Shown here piece after piece: positions 25,198 to 32,606 of a DNA stretch of 64,000 bases. The position numbers and the translations under genes are program-made. The stretch lies in NCBI GenBank assembly GCA_964445115.1, contig CAYUJU010000001.1:186001-250000 (forward strand). The letters run 5' to 3'. The notes below the pieces were generated by a model. That model was not told the origin of the DNA, ran no database searches, and saw only the letters and a program-made list of their open reading frames with translations. Source of the stretch: CAIJXJ01 sp964445115. GTDB lineage: Bacteria > Pseudomonadota > Gammaproteobacteria > Burkholderiales > Methylophilaceae. Numbering within the stretch: position 1 is the first letter of the stretch; each line of letters begins with the position of its first letter.

Positions 25198-26151
25198 TTA
25201 GTACTTGAGCAGCACGGAACCCCAGGTGAATCCACCACCGAAAGCTTCCATCAGCAGCGTTTCGCCGCGTTGAATCCTGCCGTCGCGCACCGCGGTGTCC
25301 AGCGCCAGAGGAATAGACGCAGCAGAAGTGTTGCCGTGACGATCGACGGTCACGACCACCTGATCCATGCTCATCCCGAGCTTCTTGGCTGTCGCCTGAA
25401 TGATGCGGATATTCGCCTGATGCGGAACCAGCCAATCCACATGAGACTTTTCCATGCCGTTAGCGCCTAAGGTTTCGTCAACAATGGCATCCAGCGTGTT
25501 CACCGCCACCTTGAAGACGGCGTTGCCTTCCATCTGGATGGTCGAGCTCCCCTCCTTGCGCGACACGCCCGCGGGCACGTTCAGCAGGGCCGCATGGCTG
25601 CCGTCGGCATGCAAATGGCTGGAAATGATTCCGGGCTGATCCGAAGCTGCGAGAATCACCGCACCCGCACCATCTCCCCAGAGGATGCAGTTGCTGCGAT
25701 CGCTCCAGTCGGTGATGCGCGACATGGTCTCTGCGCCGATGATCAACGCACACTTCGCCATGCCACCCTTGATGAACTGATCGGCTGTCGCCAGTCCGTA
25801 GACGAAACCACTGCACACCGCCTGCATGTCGAAGACGGGGCAACCGCCAATGCCCAGCTTTTGCTGGACAAGACAGGCCGTGCTAGGAAATACGTGGTCG
25901 GGAGTGGTCGTAGCAACGATGATGAGATCGATCTGAGAGGCCGCAATGCCGGCAGATTCAATGGCACGCAACGCCGCCTGATAGGCAAGATCACTGGTGA
26001 ACTGGCCATCAGCGGCAATGTGTCGTTGCTTGATCCCGGTACGCGCTACGATCCATTCGTCGGAGGTCTCGACCATACGCTCGAGATCGGCGTTGGTCAG
26101 TATCTTTTCTGGAAGATAACTTCCTGTCCCTGCAATTCGGGAATATGTCAT
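25198..26151 (-). CDS. fabH: Beta-ketoacyl-ACP synthase III
   Basis: The 317-residue enzyme starts fatty acid synthesis by condensing acetyl-CoA with malonyl-ACP. Cys113 in AVCSGFVYGL, His in LVPHQANIRI and Asn in HGNTSAASIP form the catalytic triad. Its ATG overlaps the plsX stop by 4 nt. Confidence 0.96.
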   Translation of the reverse strand: MTYSRIAGTGSYLPEKILTNADLERMVETSDEWIVARTGIKQRHIAADGQFTSDLAYQAALRAIESAGIAASQIDLIIVATTTPDHVFPSTACLVQQKLGIGGCPVFDMQAVCSGFVYGLATADQFIKGGMAKCALIIGAETMSRITDWSDRSNCILWGDGAGAVILAASDQPGIISSHLHADGSHAALLNVPAGVSRKEGSSTIQMEGNAVFKVAVNTLDAIVDETLGANGMEKSHVDWLVPHQANIRIIQATAKKLGMSMDQVVVTVDRHGNTSAASIPLALDTAVRDGRIQRGETLLMEAFGGGFTWGSVLLKY

Positions 26152-27185
26152 GCAGCAGTCTCTTCGGCAGCCACAGGCTGCACATGCTCGATAGCGAGCT
26201 GTTCACTAATGCGCTGCAGCACCCCACTGCGCGCCTCTTCAATCGCCGTATCGATCGCGTGCTGGAACGAGAAGCTGTCCGCGCCCCCGTGGCTCTTCAC
26301 CACGATACCACGCAAGCCGAGCAGGCTGGCGCCATTATACCTACGCGGATCCAGTCTGCGCTTGAAGGCCTTGAGAACCGGCATCGCCACCAGCGCCATC
26401 AGCTTGGTCAGCAAGTTGCGCTTGAATTCCTGCATCAAAAACTGCCCCATCATCTGGGCCAGCCCTTCCGATGCCTTCAGTGCAACGTTGCCAACAAACC
26501 CGTCGCACACGACCAGGTCAGTCGTGCCTTTGTAAATGTCGTTGCCTTCCACGTTACCGTGGAAATTCAAATGGCTGGCGCGCAGCAATTCGCCCGCCTG
26601 CTTGACGACCTCGTTACCCTTGATGTCTTCGGAACCGATGTTGAGTAGACCGACCGTCGGACGCTCTTTGTGCTCGACGCAGGACACCAGCATGGCCCCC
26701 ATGATGGCGAACTGGAGCAGGTGCTCCGGGGTACAGTCGGCATTGGCACCCAGGTCCATCATGTAGGTTTGACCGTTGCGACTGGGCAACGTGGAACAGA
26801 TCGCAGGCCGATCGATGCCAGGCAGGGTTTTGAGTACAAATCGGGCGGTTGCCATCAGGGCGCCAGTATTGCCGGCACTGACGCAGGCCTGCGCCTCACC
26901 GCTTTTGACCAGATTAATGGCCACGCGCATGGAAGAGTCTTTCTTGTTCTTCAACGCGCTTTGCGGCGACTCATCCATCGCCACCACTTCAGAGGCATGA
27001 TGAATGCGCAGACGAGGGCCGACCGAGGCGCTCTGAGCGCGCAACTCAGCCTCAATAGCTTCGGACAGACCAACCAGTACGATGTTGATTTCGCTATGCT
27101 GCTTGAGTGCTTGCAGCGCAGCAGGAACGGTGACATGGGGACCGTGGTCGCCCCCCATGGCGTCAATGGCGAGGGTAATATCCAT
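26148..27185 (-). CDS. plsX: Phosphate acyltransferase PlsX
   Basis: PlsX converts acyl-ACP to acyl-phosphate for phospholipid synthesis at the inner membrane. The 345-residue protein begins MDITLAIDAMGGDHGP, the family signature, and contains SAGNTGALMA. No ribosome site is seen before the ATG. Instead a strong hairpin sits 8 nt upstream of it. The gene overlaps fabH by 4 nt. Confidence 0.95.
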   Translation of the reverse strand: MDITLAIDAMGGDHGPHVTVPAALQALKQHSEINIVLVGLSEAIEAELRAQSASVGPRLRIHHASEVVAMDESPQSALKNKKDSSMRVAINLVKSGEAQACVSAGNTGALMATARFVLKTLPGIDRPAICSTLPSRNGQTYMMDLGANADCTPEHLLQFAIMGAMLVSCVEHKERPTVGLLNIGSEDIKGNEVVKQAGELLRASHLNFHGNVEGNDIYKGTTDLVVCDGFVGNVALKASEGLAQMMGQFLMQEFKRNLLTKLMALVAMPVLKAFKRRLDPRRYNGASLLGLRGIVVKSHGGADSFSFQHAIDTAIEEARSGVLQRISEQLAIEHVQPVAAEETAA

Positions 27186-27192
27186 AAAGAAA

Positions 27193-27218
27193 GCGCCACG
27201 CCCGTGAAGGCGCGGCGC
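27193..27218 (-). terminator. Hairpin between rpmF and plsX (attenuator or partial terminator)
   Basis: On the minus strand, GCGCCGCGCC (27218-27209) pairs with GGCGTGGCGC over 10 pairs including one G-U, followed by TTTCTTT and then the plsX ATG. It could reduce read-through so that ribosomal L32 exceeds PlsX, or mark an RNA processing site. Confidence 0.55.
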
Positions 27219-27246
27219 ATCCGTTTTTCTTTATATGGTTGGGACC

Positions 27247-27426
27247 TTATTCGCCCTTAGCCGGCATCACCTTGCGGCCGCGGTAGTAACCGTTCGGGCT
27301 CACGTGGTGGCGCAGATGCACTTCACCAGTGGTCGGCTCGACGGCCAGCGCCGGTGCAGTCAGAAAATCGTGGGAACGATGCATGCCACGCTTGGAAGGG
27401 GACTTCTTGTTTTGTTGAACAGCCAT
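27247..27426 (-). CDS. rpmF: 50S ribosomal protein L32
   Basis: The 59-residue basic protein begins MAVQQNKKSPSKRGMHRSHD and ends YYRGRKVMPAKGE. It is identifiable as L32, which joins the large subunit near the peptidyl-transferase region. Its place between yceD and plsX is conserved across proteobacteria. The zinc-binding cysteines found in some L32 forms are absent, so this is the C-minus type. Confidence 0.97.
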   Translation of the reverse strand: MAVQQNKKSPSKRGMHRSHDFLTAPALAVEPTTGEVHLRHHVSPNGYYRGRKVMPAKGE

Positions 27427-27449
27427 TGCAAACTCCTAATTAGTAAACT

Positions 27450-27950
27450 TCAACTCTTATCTAACTTAAGCCCCTGCAAAACCTTGAAGGGACTTTCTCT
27501 TTTTTCCGTGGCCGCTACGGCGTTTGCGCCGCATTCTGCCGTATCGTGCAGGGGTGCCATCGGCAGCCCCAACAAAATTTCGTCTTCAATCAGTGCCACG
27601 ACGTCGAACCTGGGATCCGCGACCAGGAAATCCTCATCATCCTGCTCGTCGCCCGGTGCCGGCATCATCTCTTCATCAGACACAATCACCAGACGCGAAA
27701 CCGAATCCACTCGATGCCTCAGCCCGCCCATGCAACGCTGGCAAGCCAACATCAACTCACCCTCAAGCGTCAAACGCAGCTCGGGTTTACCTTGCGCATT
27801 GATGCCGCCCTGAAGCTGATAGTCCAAGCTTCCGTCATTTGAAAACAGCACATCCTGAAGCCGTTCCAAATCACGGGGCGCGATTGTACCACGAATACTG
27901 TGGGATTTCTGCGCAAATTCAAGGCTGTTAATGGTGATCTGTTCTTTCAT
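27450..27950 (-). CDS. yceD: YceD/DUF177 family protein
   Basis: The ATG at 27950 gives 166 residues beginning MKEQITINSLEFAQKSHSIR. The DUF177 core includes LACQRCMGGLRHRVD, with a Cys pair, and the acidic DEQDDEDFLV. YceD is linked with 23S rRNA accumulation and always sits before rpmF. No ribosome site precedes the ATG. A good promoter places the likely transcript start only about 3 nt upstream, so the mRNA may be leaderless. Open frame upstream of 27950 is not part of the gene. Confidence 0.9.
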   Translation of the reverse strand: MKEQITINSLEFAQKSHSIRGTIAPRDLERLQDVLFSNDGSLDYQLQGGINAQGKPELRLTLEGELMLACQRCMGGLRHRVDSVSRLVIVSDEEMMPAPGDEQDDEDFLVADPRFDVVALIEDEILLGLPMAPLHDTAECGANAVAATEKRESPFKVLQGLKLDKS

Positions 27951-27959
27951 GTGGCGCGC

Positions 27960-27988
27960 ATGGTACAATTCTGCGGTTTTTGTGTCAA
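27960..27988 (-). promoter_or_regulatory. Sigma70-type promoter for yceD-rpmF-plsX-fab operon
   Basis: On the minus strand, TTGACA (27988-27983), a 17-nt spacer and TACCAT (27965-27960) form the -35 and -10. The -35 is perfect and the -10 matches in 4 of 6 positions. The predicted start near 27953 is almost at the yceD ATG. Confidence 0.75.
27961..27969 (+). promoter_or_regulatory. Extended -10 element for pycA, overlapping the opposing promoter
   Basis: TGG followed by TACAAT (27964-27969) is an extended -10. No good -35 is seen. Its bases overlap the minus-strand -10 at 27960-27965, so the two promoters cannot be occupied together. Confidence 0.5.
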
Positions 27989-28004
27989 AAATTGGGCTGA
28001 TTTC

Positions 28005-29423
28005 GTGATCAAGAAAATTCTCGTTGCCAATCGCGGTGAAATCGCTGTCCGCATTGTACGCGCCTGCTCGGAAATGGGCATCAAGTCGGTCGCCATCTAT
28101 ACGGATGCCGATCGCCATGCGCTGCACGTCAAAAAAGCAGATGAAGCCTATAACATCGGTTCAGATCCGGTCATCGGGTACCTGAATGCGCACAATATAG
28201 TGAACCTCGCCGCGGCTTCGGGCTGCGATGCGCTGCATCCGGGCTATGGATTCCTTTCCGAAAATCCGGAACTTGCCGAAATTTGCGCCCGCCGCGGGAT
28301 CAAATTCATCGGCCCGGATGCCGACGTGATCCGCCAGATGGGCGACAAGATCCAGGCACGTAATGCCATGATCGCAGCCGGCATCCCCTGCGTACCAGGT
28401 AGCGACGGCAATCTCGAAACCGTCGAAGAAGCCGTTAAGCTAGCCAAGGAGATCGGTTATCCGGTCATGCTCAAGGCGACCAACGGCGGCGGCGGCCGCG
28501 GGATCCGTCGTTGCAACAGCGAAAAAGAGTTGCTGGCGAACTATGACCGGGTTATCTCTGAAGCCAGCAAGGCCTTCGGCAAGCCGGAAGTGTTTCTGGA
28601 AAAGTGCGTGGTCAATCCGCGCCACATCGAAGTTCAGGTACTGGCCGACAGCCATGGCAACGTCATCCATTTATATGAGCGTGACTGTTCCATCCAACGT
28701 CGCAACCAGAAACTGATCGAAATCGCCCCGTCGCCACAACTGACACAGGCTCAGCGCGATTACATCGGCGAACTGGGTGTGAAGGCAGCCAAAGCGGTTG
28801 GCTACGAGAACGCCGGTACGATCGAGTTCCTGCTGGACCAGGACAACAACTTTTACTTCATGGAAATGAACACCCGCCTGCAGGTGGAACATACCGTGAC
28901 CGAGACCATCACCGGCATCGATATCGTGCAGGAACAGATTCGTATCGCCAACGGCCAGGAATTGCAGTACAAGCAGAAAGACGTGGGTTTCCGTGGTTAC
29001 GCCATGGAGTTCCGCATCAATGCGGAAGATCCCAAGAACGGCTTCCTGCCCAGTTTCGGCAAGATTACCCGTTATTATGCACCGGGTGGCCCGGGTGTAC
29101 GCATCGACGCCGCCATGTATAGCGGCTACGTGATTCCGCCCTACTACGATTCCATGTGTGCCAAGTTGACCGTCTGGGCGCTGACTTGGGAAGGCGTGAT
29201 CGAACGGGGTCGCCGCGCACTGAACGATATGGTCGTGTACGGCGTCAAAACCACGATGCCGTATTATCAGGAGATCCTGAAACACCCGGATTTCCGCGCG
29301 GCGGATTTCGACACCAGTTTCGTAGAGGCGCACCCGGAGCTGATCAACTATGCAACGGAATTCCCGCCCGAACTGATGGCTGCGGCCATTTCCGCTGCCA
29401 TCGCAGCGCATGAAGGCATTTGA
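28005..29423 (+). CDS. pycA: Pyruvate carboxylase subunit A (biotin carboxylase)
   Basis: Starting at the GTG at 28005, this is a 472-residue biotin carboxylase. It begins VIKKILVANRGEIAVRI and carries the ATP-grasp glycine loop NGGGGRGIRR and catalytic EMNTRLQVEHTVTE. It uses ATP and bicarbonate to carboxylate biotin on a partner protein. The next gene encodes a carboxyltransferase fused to a biotin domain, so the pair is the two-subunit pyruvate carboxylase known from Pseudomonas and methanogens rather than acetyl-CoA carboxylase AccC. An ATG further upstream (27960) lies inside the promoter, which favours the GTG. No clear ribosome site is seen. Confidence 0.88.
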   Translation: MIKKILVANRGEIAVRIVRACSEMGIKSVAIYTDADRHALHVKKADEAYNIGSDPVIGYLNAHNIVNLAAASGCDALHPGYGFLSENPELAEICARRGIKFIGPDADVIRQMGDKIQARNAMIAAGIPCVPGSDGNLETVEEAVKLAKEIGYPVMLKATNGGGGRGIRRCNSEKELLANYDRVISEASKAFGKPEVFLEKCVVNPRHIEVQVLADSHGNVIHLYERDCSIQRRNQKLIEIAPSPQLTQAQRDYIGELGVKAAKAVGYENAGTIEFLLDQDNNFYFMEMNTRLQVEHTVTETITGIDIVQEQIRIANGQELQYKQKDVGFRGYAMEFRINAEDPKNGFLPSFGKITRYYAPGGPGVRIDAAMYSGYVIPPYYDSMCAKLTVWALTWEGVIERGRRALNDMVVYGVKTTMPYYQEILKHPDFRAADFDTSFVEAHPELINYATEFPPELMAAAISAAIAAHEGI

Positions 29424-29451
29424 CTTTAACTTAATACATTAGATTATAAAT

Positions 29452-31287
29452 ATGGCAAAAGTCCTTGTTTCAGAATTAGCTTTACGCGACGGACACCAGT
29501 CCCTGATCGCCACGCGCATGCGCACCGACGACATGCTGCCGATCTGCGCCAAGCTGGACAGCATCGGATTCTGGTCGCTGGAAGCCTGGGGCGGCGCGAC
29601 CTTCGACGCCTGCGTTCGCTTCCTCAAGGAAGACCCTTGGGAACGCCTGGCCAAGTTGCGCAAGGCGCTGCCGAACAGCCGCATCCAGATGCTGCTGCGT
29701 GGCCAGAACCTGCTGGGCTATCGCCACTACTCCGACGATGTGGTGCGCGCGTTCGTGCAGAAATCTGCTGACAACGGCGTGGACGTGTTCCGTATTTTTG
29801 ACGCCATGAACGACATGCGTAACATTCGCGTGTCCGTCGAAGCCGTCAAAAAGGTCGGCAAGCACGCCGAAGGCGCCATCAGCTACACCACTAGCCCAGT
29901 CCATGACGTGGCCCACTTCGTTGGCCTGGCCAAGGAAATGGAAGCCATGGGATGCGATACCATCGCCATCAAGGACATGGCTGGCCTGCTGACCCCGAAG
30001 GCGACCGCCGAACTGGTTGCCGCGTTGCGCCAGGCCGTCAGCCTGCCAATCCACCTGCATAGCCATGCCACCTCTGGTCTCTCAGCCATGAGTTTCCTCA
30101 AGGGTATCGAGGCTGGTGCAACCATGATCGACACCTGCAACTCCGCTTTCGGCGAGGGTGCGAGCCACTCTTCCACAGAAAGCCTGGTGGCAGCTTTACA
30201 AGGCACCGAGTTCGATACGGGGCTGGACCTCGCGGCGATTCAGGAAGTCACTGCCTACCTGCGCGAAGTGCGCAAGAAATACTGGCAATTCGAGAGCGCC
30301 TTTACCGGCGTAGACACCCGCGTGCTGGTGAACCAGGTGCCGGGCGGCATGATCTCCAACCTCTCCAACCAGTTGAAGGAACAAGGCGCGCTGGACAAGA
30401 TGGACGCCGTGCTGGCCGAAATTCCGCGTGTGCGGGAAGACCTCGGCTTCCCGCCGCTGGTAACGCCCACCTCCCAGATCGTAGGTACGCAAGCCGTACT
30501 GAACGTGCTGACCGGCGCCCGCTACAAGTCGGTGACCACGGAAGTGAAAAACTACCTGATGGGCCACTATGGCAAGGCACCCGGCAAGGTCAACGACGAG
30601 GTGAAGAATCTGGCCGTAGGCAGCGCCGAGGTGATTACCGTCCGTCCCGCTGACCTGCTGGAAGACGAGATGGGTAAGCTGCGCATCGAGTGCGAGAACC
30701 TGGCCAAGAGCGAGGAAGACGTGCTGTTGTACGCCATGTTCCCGGACTTGGCCCAGACCTTCCTGCAGGAGCGTAACGCCGGCACCCTCAAGGCCGAACC
30801 GCTGCTGCCCAAGGACGCTGCTGCTCCGTCTGCTGCGCGCTATGCACCAAACGAATTCAAGGTCACGCTGCACGGCGAAACCTTCCATATCAAGTTGACC
30901 GGCAGCGGCCAGCAAGGGGAAGAACAGCGTCCGTTCTACGTTTCCGTCGATGGCGTATCCGAAGAAGTCATGGTGGAAACCCTGAGCGAGATCGAAGTCT
31001 CCGGCGGCAAGAGCGGCGGCAAGAAGAAAGCCGTGGCGAATGCCAGCGGTTCCAGCCGTCCGCGCCCCTCGCACGAGGGCTGCGTGACAACGGCGATGCC
31101 GGGCACGATTGTCGACGTGAAGGTAAAGACTGGCGACACCGTGAACGCCGGTGACGGTGTGCTGGTGATCGAAGCCATGAAGATGGAAAACGAAATCCAG
31201 GCCTCCAAAGGTGGCGTCGTGATCGCCGTTCACGTCAAGAAGGGCGATGCCGTGACCCCGGACGAAACCCTGATCGAGATTCAGTAA
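29452..31287 (+). CDS. pycB: Pyruvate carboxylase subunit B (carboxyltransferase plus biotin domain)
   Basis: The 611-residue protein has a carboxyltransferase TIM barrel at about residues 1-300 (ELALRDGHQSL, FRIFDAMND, IKDMAGLL with the carboxylated lysine, HSHATSGLS metal ligands). A PYC/OADA middle domain follows, then a Gly/Lys/Ser linker. The C-terminal biotinyl domain has the biotin lysine near 577 in EAMKMEN. It transfers CO2 from biotin to pyruvate, making oxaloacetate. The same architecture serves as OadA in sodium-pumping decarboxylase, but there are no oadB/oadG genes here, and the biotin carboxylase upstream indicates the synthetic direction. No ribosome site is evident before the ATG. 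Confidence 0.87.
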   Translation: MAKVLVSELALRDGHQSLIATRMRTDDMLPICAKLDSIGFWSLEAWGGATFDACVRFLKEDPWERLAKLRKALPNSRIQMLLRGQNLLGYRHYSDDVVRAFVQKSADNGVDVFRIFDAMNDMRNIRVSVEAVKKVGKHAEGAISYTTSPVHDVAHFVGLAKEMEAMGCDTIAIKDMAGLLTPKATAELVAALRQAVSLPIHLHSHATSGLSAMSFLKGIEAGATMIDTCNSAFGEGASHSSTESLVAALQGTEFDTGLDLAAIQEVTAYLREVRKKYWQFESAFTGVDTRVLVNQVPGGMISNLSNQLKEQGALDKMDAVLAEIPRVREDLGFPPLVTPTSQIVGTQAVLNVLTGARYKSVTTEVKNYLMGHYGKAPGKVNDEVKNLAVGSAEVITVRPADLLEDEMGKLRIECENLAKSEEDVLLYAMFPDLAQTFLQERNAGTLKAEPLLPKDAAAPSAARYAPNEFKVTLHGETFHIKLTGSGQQGEEQRPFYVSVDGVSEEVMVETLSEIEVSGGKSGGKKKAVANASGSSRPRPSHEGCVTTAMPGTIVDVKVKTGDTVNAGDGVLVIEAMKMENEIQASKGGVVIAVHVKKGDAVTPDETLIEIQ

Positions 31288-31296
31288 ACTGAACAA

Positions 31297-31314
31297 GGCC
31301 GGCGCAAGCCGGCC
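31297..31314 (+). terminator. Terminator after pycB
   Basis: GGCCGGC (31297-31303) pairs with GCCGGCC (31308-31314) around GCAA, followed by TTTCGCTTT. The T tract is imperfect and the maf start lies only 10 nt beyond, so some read-through into maf is likely. Confidence 0.65.
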
Positions 31315-31324
31315 TTTCGCTTTG

Positions 31325-31903
31325 ATGCCTCCACTTATCCTCGCCTCCTCTTCCATCTACCGGCGCGAATTGCTGGAACGCCTGCAATTGCCATTTAGCG
31401 TGATTTCCCCGGAAATCGATGAAACGCCGCTCGAGGGCGAGCGACCGGAAGAAACTGCCCTGCGATTGGCACAGCTAAAGGCACGCAAGGTTGCCGTGAC
31501 GAATCCAGATGCATTGATTATCGGCTGCGATCAAGTCGCCACGCTCGATGGCTTGCAACTCGGCAAGCCAATCACCCACGACAACGCCACGCGCCAACTG
31601 CAATTGATGCGCGGGCGCGCCGTTACCTTCCACAGCGCGCTCTGTCTTTACAACGCCCGCACAGGGAGCATGCAGGCCGAGGTGGAACCGTATGAGGTCA
31701 GTTTCCGCCACTTGAGCGACGCGCAGATCGAGCGTTACCTGCGCAAGGAACAACCCTACCAGTGTGCCGGCAGCGCCAAGTCGGAAGGACTGGGGATCGC
31801 ACTGATCGAATGGATGCGAGGTAACGACCCCAACGCACTGATCGGTCTGCCCCTGATCCTGCTGATCAGCATGCTGGAAAACGAAGGTTTCTCCGTCATC
31901 TAG
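31325..31903 (+). CDS. maf: Maf-like nucleoside triphosphate pyrophosphatase (YceF subfamily)
   Basis: The 192-residue Maf fold protein begins MPPLILASSSIYRRELLERL and has the acidic active-site residues in PEIDETP and GCDQVA. YceF-type Maf proteins hydrolyse m7GTP and related modified nucleotides, probably for house-cleaning. A TTG one codon upstream could also start it. No ribosome site is visible, because the 5' side is the pycB terminator hairpin. In many betaproteobacteria maf lies next to yceD; here pycAB separates them. Confidence 0.9.
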   Translation: MPPLILASSSIYRRELLERLQLPFSVISPEIDETPLEGERPEETALRLAQLKARKVAVTNPDALIIGCDQVATLDGLQLGKPITHDNATRQLQLMRGRAVTFHSALCLYNARTGSMQAEVEPYEVSFRHLSDAQIERYLRKEQPYQCAGSAKSEGLGIALIEWMRGNDPNALIGLPLILLISMLENEGFSVI

Positions 31904-31925
31904 CCCCCATGTCAGGAAGAGAGCT

Positions 31926-32606
31926 TTGGCTGCCAGCATCCTGATCATCGAAGACGAATCTGCCATCGCGGACGTACTGGAATACGCGCTGAAGTCGGAA
32001 GGTTTCCTGACACAGCGCTGTGCTCTGGGCCAGGAAGGACTGGCCCACCTGCGCAGCGGCTTGCACGCCATGGCAATTCTGGATGTCGGGCTGCCGGACA
32101 TGAGCGGATTCGAAGTCTGCCGACAGGCACGCACCTTCACCAACATTCCCATTCTTTTTCTCACAGCGCGCGCTGACGAGATCGACCGCATCGTCGGCCT
32201 CGAGATCGGGGCCGACGACTATGTGCCCAAGCCCTTTTCGCCACGCGAGGTGGTCGCCCGGGTGCGCGTCATCCTGCGGCGCCGCACGTCGGCGCCGACC
32301 ACATCGCCACAGTGGTTCACAGTAGACGCCACCACACAGCGCACGCATTTCTGCGGAAAGCCGCTGGACCTGACCCGCTACGAACAGGCCCTGCTGCAAA
32401 CCTTGCTCGCGCATCCCGGGCGGATTTATACGCGCGACCTGCTGATGGAGGCCATCTGGCACGATGCGCTGGATACGTCCGACCGCACCGTGGACACCCA
32501 CATCAAGACGCTGCGCGCCAAGCTCAAGTCGATTCGTGACGACGTTGACCCTATCGTGACACACCGCGGCATGGGGTACAGCCTGATGGATCGGCCGGCC
32601 CCATGA
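31926..32606 (+). CDS. creB: CreB-like response regulator (OmpR/PhoB family)
   Basis: The 226-residue regulator has a receiver domain with acidic pocket E9/D10, phospho-acceptor D53 in LDVGLPD, T80 and K102. It is followed by a winged-helix DNA-binding domain (about residues 135-224). The start is a TTG at 31926 preceded by a good AGGAAGAG ribosome site; an ATG at 31909 is in another frame. It overlaps the sensor gene by 4 nt. The name rests mainly on the partner kinase, which closely resembles CreC. Confidence 0.87.
   Translation: MAASILIIEDESAIADVLEYALKSEGFLTQRCALGQEGLAHLRSGLHAMAILDVGLPDMSGFEVCRQARTFTNIPILFLTARADEIDRIVGLEIGADDYVPKPFSPREVVARVRVILRRRTSAPTTSPQWFTVDATTQRTHFCGKPLDLTRYEQALLQTLLAHPGRIYTRDLLMEAIWHDALDTSDRTVDTHIKTLRAKLKSIRDDVDPIVTHRGMGYSLMDRPAP

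Noticed and set aside
29420..29450. Promoter TTGACT...TATAAA directly before pycB
   Set aside because: The spacing is 19 nt, and the transcript would start inside the pycB coding sequence, so it cannot drive the annotated start.
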